Shown here in pieces: positions 1-9,417 of a stretch of DNA of 64,000 bases. Source of the DNA: Solobacterium sp. (lineage in GTDB: Bacteria > Bacillota_I > Bacilli_A > Erysipelotrichales > Erysipelotrichaceae); the NCBI GenBank assembly GCA_024693325.1, contig JAILLA010000068.1, positions 1 through 64,000 on the forward strand, read 5' to 3'. Every line of letters starts with the position of its first letter. Position 1 is the stretch's first letter. A program made the position numbers and the translations under genes. The notes below the pieces were generated by a model, which did no database searches, was not told the DNA's origin, and saw only the letters and a program-made list of their open reading frames with translations.

Positions 1-393
<393 letters not shown>

Positions 394-500
394 GAGAGAA
401 CTGTTTAAACCAAGCCTACGCAGCAAAGTAAGAAAGGCAAGTCCTGAGTCTGGATTGTTATTCAGTTTTGAGAGAACAGAAGTTTTCTCAGAAAAGCAGA

Positions 501-616
501 TCTGGTGACGATACCGGAGTGGTCACACCTGTTCCCATCCCGAACACAGAAGTTAAGCACTCCAGGGCCAAAAATAGCTATGCCTGCCATAGTGAATCGA
601 GGTCGTTGCCGGGTCG
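501..616 (+). rRNA. 5S ribosomal RNA
   Basis: The conserved 5S core CCCATCCCGAACACAGAAG is at about 535-553, followed by TTAAGCACTCCAG. The 5' strand TCTGGTGACG and 3' strand GTTGCCGGGT form the terminal helix. A T-rich tract from about 617 follows directly and probably terminates the rRNA operon. No tRNA genes follow. Ends are approximate to within a few bases. Confidence 0.93.
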
Positions 617-757
617 CTTTTTTTATTTTTTCTACAGGTCCCTAAAAACTGATTTTCTATTCTGAAGATCTTTTTAAATTCACGAATGTTTCGCTATATT
701 GTAATGACGAAGCAGGTGTTTCGTGTTAAGATACTCGGGTACAAATTGGAGACAGAT

Positions 758-1642
758 ATGATCAAATTCAAAAGGACATTATTATTGAAGACCGCGCTTG
801 CCGGTTTATGTGCTGTTTCTATGACAGCCTGCAGTTCGGGCGACGATTCAGGCGGAAACAGTTCCCCGGGATCCAAGGAAGAACAGCCTGCAGCCCGCAA
901 GACTGTTACGGTCAGTGAATTTACCGGTGAAGAAAAGACAGAAGATATCGTGATCGAACATATTACCGGAAGTACATATGAAGGATGGATGATGCTTGTC
1001 AAAAACTCCGATGATATTTCCGTTGAAGTCAACCCTTATCTTGGTACAGGCGCGCAGGCTCCTGATCTTGATACCTATGTTGAAACATTCAAGGCAGTCG
1101 GCGGGATCAACGGCGGCGGATTCATGGATGAAGGCGGAACCGGAAACGGAAGTATTCCTCAGGGTATCGTTATCCATGACGGCAAACTTGTATACGGCAA
1201 TCCCAATGTTTATCAGCCGATCATCGGGATCGATAAAGACGATAAGCTCGTATGTATCGGCGGAACCGGCAATGATGCAATGAAATGGGGCATTAAGGAA
1301 GCCGTCACATTCGGACCTGTCTATATTTCCAACTATAAAGATGTATTTGACAGAAATACGACGAATCTGGCAATGCTGAACCCGCGTACAGCGATCGGTC
1401 AGGCGACAGACGGAACATTCCTCCTGCTCGTCATTGACGGAAGAGGTCCTTCCTCTTTCGGCGCCAAGTATGAAGACGTCATTGAGATATTCCAGTCCTA
1501 TGACGCGATCAATGCGGCCAACCTGGACGGAGGCAACTCCACGGCTATGATCTACAAGGGCGATTATGTCAACAATACAGTTTCCATGTATGGTTCCAGA
1601 AACCTGCCTACCGTATTCCTGGTAAAGGAAGGAGGAAACTGA
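758..1642 (+). CDS. Phosphodiester glycosidase family lipoprotein (NAGPA-like)
   Basis: The protein has 294 residues. It begins with a lysine-rich N-terminus, a hydrophobic stretch and a lipobox-like SMTAC, so it is predicted to be a lipoprotein on the outer face of the membrane. A low-complexity Ser/Gly/Asp linker follows. The C-terminal half has the marks of the NAGPA / phosphodiester glycosidase family: NGGGFMDE, NPRTAIG, VIDGRG and NLDGGNSTAM. Relatives remove a sugar from a phosphodiester, but the substrate here is unknown. The ATG at 758 is preferred because GGAGA lies just upstream and the signal peptide then starts correctly; an in-frame ATG at 686 lacks both. The next gene starts 1 nt after the stop, so the two are probably co-transcribed. 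Confidence 0.85.
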   Translation: MIKFKRTLLLKTALAGLCAVSMTACSSGDDSGGNSSPGSKEEQPAARKTVTVSEFTGEEKTEDIVIEHITGSTYEGWMMLVKNSDDISVEVNPYLGTGAQAPDLDTYVETFKAVGGINGGGFMDEGGTGNGSIPQGIVIHDGKLVYGNPNVYQPIIGIDKDDKLVCIGGTGNDAMKWGIKEAVTFGPVYISNYKDVFDRNTTNLAMLNPRTAIGQATDGTFLLLVIDGRGPSSFGAKYEDVIEIFQSYDAINAANLDGGNSTAMIYKGDYVNNTVSMYGSRNLPTVFLVKEGGN

Positions 1643-1643
1643 G

Positions 1644-2675
1644 ATGAAGAAACTGTTCAGTGTGATCCTTTCCCTGGGTGTGGTCGCTTCCCTTGGTATC
1701 TTCAGCCGCAATGCTGTTGATGTTTCAGCGGAAGAAGCAGATCCTGCTAAACTGATTCAGGAATACCTGGAAAAAGTCGTCAATGCGGAATACGAAGATG
1801 TATATAACGAATCATTCAGCGTTCAGATGCATCTGAATGACCTTGATTCTTATGAAAAAGCACTGTTCGGTGTTTATCATGACACAGACGCTGTGCAGTA
1901 TAAGCTTTACTCGGAAGATGCAGCTTCAAAGTATTATCACCTTTATAAAGATACTGAGCGTATCTGTGATCTGAAGATGCAGAAGCAGGGAGACGGTTCC
2001 TGGGCTCTGGCTACGATATTCAACGATCAGAAAGATTATATTCTTGAAGTTCCCGCCGGCATGAAGGTCAACGTCAATGGCTCGGAAATGAATGACCAGT
2101 ACCTGATCGAAGCCAATGTTCCGGCATCCAATTATCTCGGTCTCAGCAATACGGCAGGTGCGCCGAAGGTCAACCGCTATCGTATCAATGCCATGATCGA
2201 CATTCCTCACGTCACAAGCGACGGAAAAGAATGCGGCCTGATGGAAGATGTTACGAACAATACGATCTACGTCGGAACAGACGCAACAGCAGACAAGGAT
2301 CTTGCAAATACGATCATCCAGTACGCTGTGACATGCGCGAAATTCCCTGCCCAGGAAGCAGGTGTCGGCGCTGTCGCTTCCGTCTCCATTACGGACTCCC
2401 AGTGGTACAGACGTGTTTCCGGTGTCCAGAACAACTGGTTCACAAGCCATGGAACTTCCAAGTTCTCCAATGAGAACGTACTGAAGATCGTCAAGCAGAG
2501 CGATACGTCTGCGATCGCAAACGTTGTATTTGATTACTATGCGTCCAACGGTTCTGTTGACAGGACCTGGAACTGCGGTTATCAGATGACATTGCTGAAT
2601 GTAGGCGGTGTCTGGAAGATCGCAGGCATGGGAATCGACAGTTCATTGAACCCGAACGCGAAAAAGATCAAATAA
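1644..2675 (+). CDS. Secreted protein of unknown function
   Basis: I do not recognise a family. The 343-residue protein starts with a clear Sec signal peptide (MKKLFSVILSLG..., likely cleaved after VSA near residue 28). The mature part is acidic at first and contains no obvious transmembrane segment or catalytic motif. Its Shine-Dalgarno sequence (GGAGG) lies inside the last codons of the upstream glycosidase gene, so the two are translationally adjacent and may act together at the cell surface. A hairpin terminator follows. Confidence 0.7.
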   Translation: MKKLFSVILSLGVVASLGIFSRNAVDVSAEEADPAKLIQEYLEKVVNAEYEDVYNESFSVQMHLNDLDSYEKALFGVYHDTDAVQYKLYSEDAASKYYHLYKDTERICDLKMQKQGDGSWALATIFNDQKDYILEVPAGMKVNVNGSEMNDQYLIEANVPASNYLGLSNTAGAPKVNRYRINAMIDIPHVTSDGKECGLMEDVTNNTIYVGTDATADKDLANTIIQYAVTCAKFPAQEAGVGAVASVSITDSQWYRRVSGVQNNWFTSHGTSKFSNENVLKIVKQSDTSAIANVVFDYYASNGSVDRTWNCGYQMTLLNVGGVWKIAGMGIDSSLNPNAKKIK

Positions 2676-2685
2676 TTCAAAATGA

Positions 2686-2717
2686 GACAGTTCTCCTCAG
2701 AAGGGAATTGTCTTTTT
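2686..2717 (+). terminator. Rho-independent terminator after the secreted-protein gene
   Basis: An 8-bp stem (GACAGTTC with GAATTGTC, one G-U pair) is followed by TCTTTTTA. It ends the two-gene unit 758-2675. The promoter of the next gene follows immediately. Confidence 0.7.
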
Positions 2718-2720
2718 ATA

Positions 2721-2735
2721 TGATATGATGTTCGC
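2721..2735 (+). promoter_or_regulatory. Extended -10 promoter, predicted leaderless start
   Basis: TGATATGAT at 2721-2729 is an extended -10 element (TG-A-TATGAT). The ATG at 2736 lies 7 nt after the hexamer, which is where transcription should begin. There is no Shine-Dalgarno sequence. No good -35 is visible. Confidence 0.5.
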
Positions 2736-3788
2736 ATGACCATGAATTCAGAACAAGGCTATGCGGCAAAAGAAGCGATGGCGGTATGGCTCGAGAATGT
2801 ACCGTCCGTCCGGCAAAGACCTGTCAGAAGCAGGATCGCCGGGGAATTTGATCTGCACGGCAGGCATTATTATATGATCGCTTTTAAAATGTCTCTGTTT
2901 CAGAGCGGCTGGTATCTCGGAGTTGCCGGAGGATATGAACCGGGAGCGCTTATACACTGCGGACATGTTTCGTCCCGTTTGGGTACCTATGACCCGGAAA
3001 CAGCCGAACGTGACTGCATTGAGATGGTGGAAGTGCTCCGCAGCTACTGGAACAAACGGGGAAGCAGGGACGGCACCGCCAACACCGCTGCTTTATTCCA
3101 GGCACTGGTCCTGCTGAAGGAAAATGTCTGGGACAGGGAGAAATTCCTGGAAACGATCCGCGATGAATGGCATATGAATATCCTGAGCGGAGAGGAAAAC
3201 CCGGCTGACAACCGGGCGGTGATCATATCGGACGGATGCCTGGCTGCTGTGATCCTGGTGCCTGCGCCAGCGGTAAACCTGCCGCAGCTCAAGGAAAAGG
3301 ATATTCCCCACAAAGCGCATCTGATCGTCCGCGTCAATGCGATGGAAGCGGACCAGTACCATGCCGGAAAGATATTCGCGTGGTTCACGGCAGGCCTGTG
3401 CAATGAAAACGCTGCGGCAGTGCTCGTCGGAGATTTTACAGCTGAACCGGATTACTGGAAGAGCTGTGCCCGGTCGGCACAGGAACGGAATGTGTTTCCG
3501 GTCTTCAACCTGATCCATGTCGGGATCCGGAAAAACAAAGAGGAATACGAAGGCTGGACGGAAGGCATGCGCTTCTTCGCGGGAAGAGAAATGGAGATCC
3601 TTCATGGAAGAGACAGGCAGACGGTCCGGAATACGCTGTATAAAGCAGCCCAGTATGTGATCACGGAGAACATCGAGCTGCATGAAGGTGAAACACTGAG
3701 GCTGTCAGGTGATGTCTGCAGAACAGTACGTATACAACAGGGGGTCAATGTCAGGGACGAAACGGTCGTACTGACGGATGAGGAATAA
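2736..3788 (+). CDS. Hypothetical protein, 350 aa
   Basis: I do not recognise a family. The protein has no signal peptide or membrane segment, so it should be cytoplasmic. It is rich in aromatic residues and has several Trp and Cys positions, but no known catalytic motif stands out. An in-frame ATG at 2742 is an alternative start. The -10 element ends 6 nt before the first ATG and there is no ribosome binding site, which suggests a leaderless message. The alaX gene starts 3 nt after the stop, so it is probably read from the same transcript. Confidence 0.7.
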   Translation: MTMNSEQGYAAKEAMAVWLENVPSVRQRPVRSRIAGEFDLHGRHYYMIAFKMSLFQSGWYLGVAGGYEPGALIHCGHVSSRLGTYDPETAERDCIEMVEVLRSYWNKRGSRDGTANTAALFQALVLLKENVWDREKFLETIRDEWHMNILSGEENPADNRAVIISDGCLAAVILVPAPAVNLPQLKEKDIPHKAHLIVRVNAMEADQYHAGKIFAWFTAGLCNENAAAVLVGDFTAEPDYWKSCARSAQERNVFPVFNLIHVGIRKNKEEYEGWTEGMRFFAGREMEILHGRDRQTVRNTLYKAAQYVITENIELHEGETLRLSGDVCRTVRIQQGVNVRDETVVLTDEE

Positions 3789-3791
3789 ACT

Positions 3792-4952
3792 ATGGAAGAG
3801 ATGAATGAATTATTTTACAGAGATCCATACTGCAGGAGTTTCGACGCGGTATGTGTTTCCTGCGAGAAGACGAAGCGCGGCTGGGAAGTTGTCCTGGATG
3901 ACACCGCATTTTACCCGGAAGGCGGCGGACAGCCGGGCGATCACGGAACGCTGAACGGCATCCGTGTACTGGACACAAGAAGGATCGGCGGACAGGTCGT
4001 CCATATTACGGAACAGGAGCTGCCTGTGGGAGCTGCCGTCCATGGAGAGATCGACTGGGAACGCCGGTTTGATCATATGCAGAACCATACAGGTGAGCAT
4101 ATCGTATCCGGACTGATCCATATCAATTACGGATATGACAACGTGGGCTTCCACATGGGCGATATCCTGCAGCTTGATTTTGACGGTGAAGTAACATTCG
4201 AAATGATGAGAGATATCGAACGCCAGGCAAACCGCATCATCTGGCGTGACCTGCCTGTAGAGATCGCATTTCCTTCCGAGGAGGAACTGGCAGTCCTGGA
4301 ATACCGTTCCAAGAAGGAACTGACGGGGACCGTCAGGATCGTTACGGTACCCGATGCCGATATCTGCGCATGCTGCGGAACACACCTGAAGCGTACGGGA
4401 GAAGTGGGCATCATTCACCTGCTTTCCTGCACCAAACAGAGAAACGGCACGCGTATCGAAATGCTTGCCGGAAACAGGGCACTTACATATCTGGAAGGGA
4501 TCGCCGACCAGAACACAGGCATTTCCCATCTTCTTTCGGCAAAGCCGCTGGAAACACTGAAAGCGGTGAACAGGCTGAATGAGATGAACGGGGAACTGAA
4601 ATACCGGATGAACGGCATCATGTCATCCTATCTGCAGTATAAGGTACAGGCGATGGAAGAATCCGACGGCACAGTCGTCATGATCGAAGACGGTCTCGAC
4701 AGCAACGCCATGCGTCAGCTGTGCAATATGATCATAGAAGGCCATAAGGCAGGAGTCTGCGCGGTCCTGGCGTCAAATGATGCGGAAAGCTGCCGCTACC
4801 TGATCATGAGCAGCGGCATGGAACTGAAGGATATCTGCCGGACATTCAATCAGAAACTGAACGGAAAGGGCGGCGGACGCGGCGTGATGGTACAGGGAAC
4901 ATATGGCGTACCGGCATCTGAAGCGATGCGTGTGCTGAAGAGTGAACTGTAA
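3792..4952 (+). CDS. AlaX-type alanyl-tRNA editing protein with DHHA1 domain
   Basis: This is a free-standing trans-editing factor related to the editing part of alanyl-tRNA synthetase; the family hydrolyses mischarged Ser- or Gly-tRNA(Ala). The 386-residue length fits the long AlaX class. Zinc ligands are visible: H99-x3-H103 in NHTGEH, and C194/C195 with H198 in CCGTH. A C-terminal DHHA1-like domain ends with a glycine-rich segment (GKGGGRG) near residue 365. GAGGA lies about 8 nt before the ATG. The stop overlaps the start of the MBL-fold gene (TAATG), indicating an operon. Confidence 0.88.
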   Translation: MEEMNELFYRDPYCRSFDAVCVSCEKTKRGWEVVLDDTAFYPEGGGQPGDHGTLNGIRVLDTRRIGGQVVHITEQELPVGAAVHGEIDWERRFDHMQNHTGEHIVSGLIHINYGYDNVGFHMGDILQLDFDGEVTFEMMRDIERQANRIIWRDLPVEIAFPSEEELAVLEYRSKKELTGTVRIVTVPDADICACCGTHLKRTGEVGIIHLLSCTKQRNGTRIEMLAGNRALTYLEGIADQNTGISHLLSAKPLETLKAVNRLNEMNGELKYRMNGIMSSYLQYKVQAMEESDGTVVMIEDGLDSNAMRQLCNMIIEGHKAGVCAVLASNDAESCRYLIMSSGMELKDICRTFNQKLNGKGGGRGVMVQGTYGVPASEAMRVLKSEL

Positions 4953-5743
4953 TGAAGCTGACGATGCTTGGGACAGGATGCGCTGTCGTAACAAACTGCT
5001 TCAACACATGCTTTGTCATGGAAGACGGAGAAGACAGGCTGCTGGTCGACGGAGGAGGCGGGATCACGCTTCTGAAACAGCTGAAGCAGGCAGGGATCTC
5101 TGTACATGACATTCATGAGGTGTTCGTTACCCACAGACACCTGGACCATATCACCGGCATCCTCTGGCTGCTGCGCGTCCGGATGGCTTCCATGCACAAG
5201 AACAAAAACGACCGCCTGACGATCCGGGGACATGATGAAGTGATCCGCATACTCAATGAGATGATCGGGTTCCTGCTGCCGGAACGTACGGATATGCTTG
5301 GCAGACAGGTGTTCCTTCTGGAAGTGAAAGACGGACAGCAGGAAACACTGATGGGCAGACAGACGGTCTTCTTTGATATCCGATCTTCCAAGGCAAAACA
5401 GTTCGGTTTTTCAATGCTGGACGGGGAGCACAGGATCACTGTATGCGGGGATGAACCCTTGAAGGAACACTGCCGCATATACGCGGAAAACGCCTGGCTG
5501 CTGATGCATGAAGCATTCTGCACATATGAGGACCGTGAGATCTACAAGCCGTACCAGAAACATCATTCTACGGTCAAGGACGCATGTGAAGCTGCTGAAG
5601 CGCTCCATGTCTCAAACCTGGTCCTGTATCATACAGAAGATCATGATATCGGACACCGCAAAGAGAAATATACTGCCGAAGGGATACAGTATTACAGCGG
5701 CAATCTGTTTGTTCCGGATGACCTGGAAACGATGGAGTTCTGA
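4952..5743 (+). CDS. MBL-fold metallo-hydrolase (RNase Z-like fold)
   Basis: The 263-residue protein carries the metal-binding signature THRHLDH (HxHxDH) near residue 55 and later conserved positions (CGDEP, YHTEDHD) expected for a metallo-beta-lactamase fold hydrolase. Its arrangement resembles the RNase Z/ElaC group, but I cannot assign a substrate. The start codon overlaps the alaX stop by one base. The PAP2 gene follows after 9 nt. Confidence 0.82.
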   Translation: MKLTMLGTGCAVVTNCFNTCFVMEDGEDRLLVDGGGGITLLKQLKQAGISVHDIHEVFVTHRHLDHITGILWLLRVRMASMHKNKNDRLTIRGHDEVIRILNEMIGFLLPERTDMLGRQVFLLEVKDGQQETLMGRQTVFFDIRSSKAKQFGFSMLDGEHRITVCGDEPLKEHCRIYAENAWLLMHEAFCTYEDREIYKPYQKHHSTVKDACEAAEALHVSNLVLYHTEDHDIGHRKEKYTAEGIQYYSGNLFVPDDLETMEF

Positions 5744-5752
5744 AACAGCGCT

Positions 5753-6565
5753 ATGACTGCAAAACTGAAAAACTATCTGCTGTCAGGTGCATTCCTGCTG
5801 TATCTGGTCCTGTTTCTTGAACTCAGTACATTTGACCTGAGTTTCAGTGAATACCTGACATCCATCAGGTATGAACCGTTCGTCCTGTGGGGAAAACATA
5901 TCGGAGTCCTGCCGGCCTCTGTCATCTCCGGCTTCGCGTTCTGTGTGACCGGACGCAGCTGTGAAGAAAAACACCGTTATCTGTGCATGGCTGCCGGTTA
6001 TACTGCCTCAGTCATAGCGGCATTCCATATCTGCAGCATATGGTGGAGCGGTCCCTATCTGCAGTGCGCGGCATTGGCTGCACTGCTGCTGTTTCTGATG
6101 AGAAAGACTGCGGAAAGGGTACCGCTGAATGATGAAACGCTGCGGATCTGCCAGGCAGGCATCCTGCTGGCAGCCTGCAGCGTATCGCTGACGACTGTTC
6201 TGAAAGTGATCTGGGGAAGACCCAGGTTCTGGTCTCTTTCCATGGATATGCAGGAATTTGCCCAGTGGTATGAGATCTCCGGACCCGTCTGGTTTGCGGA
6301 CATGAACAAATCATTCCCCAGCGGACATACCACAGCCGCCACAGTGATCCTGTGGATCCGCTATCTGCCCAGACTTGATCAGAGACTGCAGGGCAAAGAA
6401 GTCATCCTGACGATATTCACGGTCCTCTGGATCGTTTCCACTGCGCTGTCACGCATCATGGCAGGCATGCATTATATCTCCGACACGATGGCTGGGTTCG
6501 CGGTAGGCTTCAGTATTTATCTTCTGATCGACCGGTATTTCATCAGACAGTCTTCTGAAACATGA
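5753..6565 (+). CDS. PAP2-family membrane phosphatase
   Basis: The 270-residue protein has several hydrophobic segments and the three phosphatase signatures of the PAP2 superfamily: KVIWGRPRFW, PSGHTTA and SRIMAGMHYISD. Family members dephosphorylate lipid phosphates such as phosphatidic acid or undecaprenyl pyrophosphate at the membrane. The precise substrate cannot be read from sequence. The last codons and the stop lie inside the following terminator hairpin. Confidence 0.87.
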   Translation: MTAKLKNYLLSGAFLLYLVLFLELSTFDLSFSEYLTSIRYEPFVLWGKHIGVLPASVISGFAFCVTGRSCEEKHRYLCMAAGYTASVIAAFHICSIWWSGPYLQCAALAALLLFLMRKTAERVPLNDETLRICQAGILLAACSVSLTTVLKVIWGRPRFWSLSMDMQEFAQWYEISGPVWFADMNKSFPSGHTTAATVILWIRYLPRLDQRLQGKEVILTIFTVLWIVSTALSRIMAGMHYISDTMAGFAVGFSIYLLIDRYFIRQSSET

Positions 6566-6578
6566 AGACTGTTTTTTC
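6547..6578 (+). terminator. Rho-independent terminator overlapping a stop codon
   Basis: A 9-bp perfect stem (ACAGTCTTC with GAAGACTGT) is followed by TTTTTT. The PAP2 stop codon TGA (6563-6565) lies in the hairpin. Confidence 0.85.
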
Positions 6579-6620
6579 ATAAGCTTCCTGCCGTGTATTC
6601 TTTCTGACCGTCCGTCCATA

Positions 6621-6649
6621 TTGCGCGGAGGTACTGAACGTTGTAAAGT
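6621..6649 (+). promoter_or_regulatory. Possible promoter of pepC
   Basis: TTGCGC (6621-6626) and TAAAGT (6644-6649) are 17 bp apart, between the PAP2 terminator and pepC. Both boxes are imperfect. Confidence 0.35.
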
Positions 6650-6672
6650 GTTGGCAGGAAAAGAGGTTGTAT

Positions 6673-8016
6673 ATGACTAAAATGAAAGCGATCAGTTCTG
6701 AAGAACTGGCAAAACTGAGCGTCGATTATCTGGCAGACGCAAAAGCAAGAGTCGTCAGAAACGCATTGACGGTAAACGATCTTGGCGGCATTTCCCGTGT
6801 ATTTGACGCGACAGCCGCAAATCCCGATTACTTCTCCATCAATATCAAAACGCTTCCGGTCACGAACCAGATGGCTTCCGGCAGATGCTGGCTGTTTGCG
6901 TCCTTGAACGTGCTCCGTGAGATCATTGTAAAGAAGTACAAGATCGACGGACAGTTTGAACTGTCTCAGAATTATATGGCTTTCTATGACAAACTGGAAA
7001 AAGCGAATTTCTTCCTGGAAGCCGCTCTGGCAGAACTGGAAGCACCGTTTGGCGATGAAACCGTCCGCTATCTGATGGAAACTGCTGTCGGCGACGGCGG
7101 CCAGTGGGATATGTTTGTTTCCCTCGTCAAGAAATATGGTATCTGCCCGAAGTCAGCTATGCCTGAAACATACCAGTCCTCCCACACAAGGGCGATGAAC
7201 GGCCTGCTGAACAAGAGACTGAGAAAGTTCGCCGCTGATGCGAAGCGCATGCACGCAGACGGTGAGAAGATGGCTGCGATCCGCAAAGCAAAAGACCAGG
7301 CACTCAAGGAAGTATACAGCCTGATCTGCAGCTGCTTCGGCGTACCGCCGCAGAAATTCACATTTGAATTCTATGATAAGAAAGGCGCTTATCATTCATT
7401 CCGCGATGTAACGCCGCAGGAATTCTATGAAAAATACCTGAGCGTTGACCTGGATGACTATGTCGGCATCATCAACGGACCGACAAAGGACAAGCCTTTC
7501 CATAAGATGTATACCGTCAAATATCTCGGCAACGTCGTAGACGGGAATCCCATCAGCTTCCTGAACCTCCCGATGGAAGACTTCAAGGAAGCGATCCTGA
7601 AGCAGATGAAAGCAGGAGAACCCGTCTGGTTCGGCTGCGACTGCGGCAAGGAAGGCGACCGTGAAAAGGGTCTCTGGGATGATCAGCTGTTTGACTACGC
7701 AGGAACATTCGATATGGACCTTACCTTCAGCAAGGAAGATATGCTGGATGCCAGGGAATCCGCGATGAACCACGCAATGGTCCTGACAGGCGTCAACCTG
7801 GTGGACGACAAGCCGACCAGATGGAAGATCGAAAACTCCTGGGGAGACAAGATGGCCAACAAAGGCTACTATATCTGCTCCGATACATGGTTCGACAAGT
7901 ATGTCTTCGAAGCAGTCGTCAACAGGAAATATCTGAGCGCTGCTGATAAAAAAGTACTGAAACAGAAGCCGACCGAGCTCAAGCCCTGGGATCCGTTCGG
8001 ATCACTGGCTGACTGA
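6673..8016 (+). CDS. pepC: C1-family aminopeptidase C (bleomycin hydrolase type)
   Basis: This is a 447-residue cytoplasmic cysteine aminopeptidase that trims peptides from the N-terminus. The papain-type triad is intact: Cys72 in ASGRCWLFA, His367 in MNHAMVLTG and Asn388 in KIENSWG. Length and motif spacing match lactic-acid-bacterial PepC. AGAGG lies 6 nt before the ATG at 6673; an in-frame TTG at 6667 would overlap that ribosome binding site. A strong terminator follows, so it appears monocistronic. Confidence 0.93.
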   Translation: MTKMKAISSEELAKLSVDYLADAKARVVRNALTVNDLGGISRVFDATAANPDYFSINIKTLPVTNQMASGRCWLFASLNVLREIIVKKYKIDGQFELSQNYMAFYDKLEKANFFLEAALAELEAPFGDETVRYLMETAVGDGGQWDMFVSLVKKYGICPKSAMPETYQSSHTRAMNGLLNKRLRKFAADAKRMHADGEKMAAIRKAKDQALKEVYSLICSCFGVPPQKFTFEFYDKKGAYHSFRDVTPQEFYEKYLSVDLDDYVGIINGPTKDKPFHKMYTVKYLGNVVDGNPISFLNLPMEDFKEAILKQMKAGEPVWFGCDCGKEGDREKGLWDDQLFDYAGTFDMDLTFSKEDMLDARESAMNHAMVLTGVNLVDDKPTRWKIENSWGDKMANKGYYICSDTWFDKYVFEAVVNRKYLSAADKKVLKQKPTELKPWDPFGSLAD

Positions 8017-8027
8017 CCGTATGATTT

Positions 8028-8055
8028 CTGCCGTCTGACCGACGGCAGTTTTTTT
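8028..8055 (+). terminator. Rho-independent terminator after pepC
   Basis: An 8-bp perfect stem (CTGCCGTC with GACGGCAG, loop TGACC) is followed by seven T. Confidence 0.92.
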
Positions 8056-8084
8056 GCGCTTCCGGAGAGTTTTCCCCGTTAATA

Positions 8085-8093
8085 TGGTACAAT
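8085..8093 (+). promoter_or_regulatory. Extended -10 promoter of rimO
   Basis: TGGTACAAT (TG-G-TACAAT) lies 23 nt before the rimO start. No clear -35 box is present. Confidence 0.6.
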
Positions 8094-8115
8094 GTTCGGC
8101 GGAAGAAGAAACGGT

Positions 8116-9417
8116 ATGAAAATAGGTGTAATTTCACTTGGCTGTGCCAAGAATCTTGTAGATACGGAATATCTGCTCGGAATATTGAGAGAAAGCGGAC
8201 AGGAGATCGTCACTGACAGCAGTGAAGCGGAAGCTGTCATCATCAATACCTGCGGGTTTATTGAGAGCGCCAAAACAGAAGCGATCGATACGATCCTGGA
8301 AGCGGCGGACCTGAAGGAACAGGGGCTCAGGAAACTGATCGTCATGGGCTGTCTTTCCCAGAGATACAAACCTCAGCTTGAAGCAGAGATGCCGGAGGTT
8401 GACCGCTTTATTGCGATCGATGAATATCACAATCTCGGCAAGATCCTTTCCGAAGTGCTGGGCGTGCGTATCGTCAATACATACGGAAAATCACAGCGCA
8501 TCCTGTCAGGCAAGCCCTGGATGGCATATCTGAAGATCTGCGACGGCTGCGACAACCGATGCAGCTACTGCGCGATCCCGCTGATCCGCGGTGATATGCG
8601 TTCCATGGATGAGGATGAGCTCGTCAGGGAAGCAGAACGTCTTGTCTCGGAAGGCGTCAAGGAACTGAACCTGATCGCCCAGGACTCGTCGAGATACGGC
8701 TTTGACTGGGACCGTCAGCTGCATCTTTCCCATCTGCTGAAACGTCTGGACGCGATCGAGGGCATCCACTGGATCCGTATCCTGTATCTGTATCCGGATG
8801 AGATCCCGGATGACCTGATCGACACGATCCGTGAGAGCAGGCATATCCTGCCTTACTTCGATATTCCCGTACAGCATGGTTCAGACAGGATGCTGAAGCT
8901 GATGAACCGCAGGGGATCGCATGATACGATCGTTGAACGTGCCGCAAAGATCAGGGCATCCTTTGAACACGCGACACTGCGCACGACACTGATCACCGGT
9001 TTCCCGAGTGAAACGGAAGAAGACCACAAGGAGACCATGCGTCTTCTGGAGGAAGTGCACTGGGATCATCTCGGCGCATTCACCTATTCCCGGGAAGAGG
9101 ATACCAAGAGCTATGAAATGGAAGACGATGTCCCGGAAGAGGTCAAGCTGCAGCGCATGAAGGAGATCATGACGCGCCAGGCAGAGATCGTTGAGGCAGA
9201 TCATCAGAAACTGATCGGCAGGACGGATGAAGTCCTGGTGGAAGGGTATGAAGACCTGACAGGCATGTATACCGGCAGAAGCGCAATGTACGCTCCGGAC
9301 GGGGTAGACGGCACGGTCCGTTTCCGCAGCAGCAGAGCCCTGAAGCAGGGTGATTTCGTGCAGGTCGTATATACGAGGGTAAGCGGTCATAATATGATCG
9401 GCAGGGAGGCGGAATGA
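8116..9417 (+). CDS. rimO: Ribosomal protein S12 methylthiotransferase RimO
   Basis: A radical-SAM methylthiotransferase that modifies a conserved Asp of ribosomal protein S12. The N-terminal UPF0004 domain starts with ISLGCAKNLVDTE and has further cluster cysteines (NTCGFI, MGCLSQ). The radical-SAM motif CDGCDNRCSYC follows near residue 147, and a TRAM-like domain ends the protein. The start at 8116 gives the family N-terminus and leaves a GGAAGAAG ribosome binding site upstream; an upstream in-frame ATG at 8092 lies in the -10 element. The stop overlaps the next start (ATGA). Confidence 0.93.
   Translation: MKIGVISLGCAKNLVDTEYLLGILRESGQEIVTDSSEAEAVIINTCGFIESAKTEAIDTILEAADLKEQGLRKLIVMGCLSQRYKPQLEAEMPEVDRFIAIDEYHNLGKILSEVLGVRIVNTYGKSQRILSGKPWMAYLKICDGCDNRCSYCAIPLIRGDMRSMDEDELVREAERLVSEGVKELNLIAQDSSRYGFDWDRQLHLSHLLKRLDAIEGIHWIRILYLYPDEIPDDLIDTIRESRHILPYFDIPVQHGSDRMLKLMNRRGSHDTIVERAAKIRASFEHATLRTTLITGFPSETEEDHKETMRLLEEVHWDHLGAFTYSREEDTKSYEMEDDVPEEVKLQRMKEIMTRQAEIVEADHQKLIGRTDEVLVEGYEDLTGMYTGRSAMYAPDGVDGTVRFRSSRALKQGDFVQVVYTRVSGHNMIGREAE

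Noticed and set aside
848-1711. 287-codon open frame on the minus strand
   Set aside because: It lies antisense to the glycosidase gene, has no ribosome binding site and no family features; such shadows are common in this window because of codon bias.
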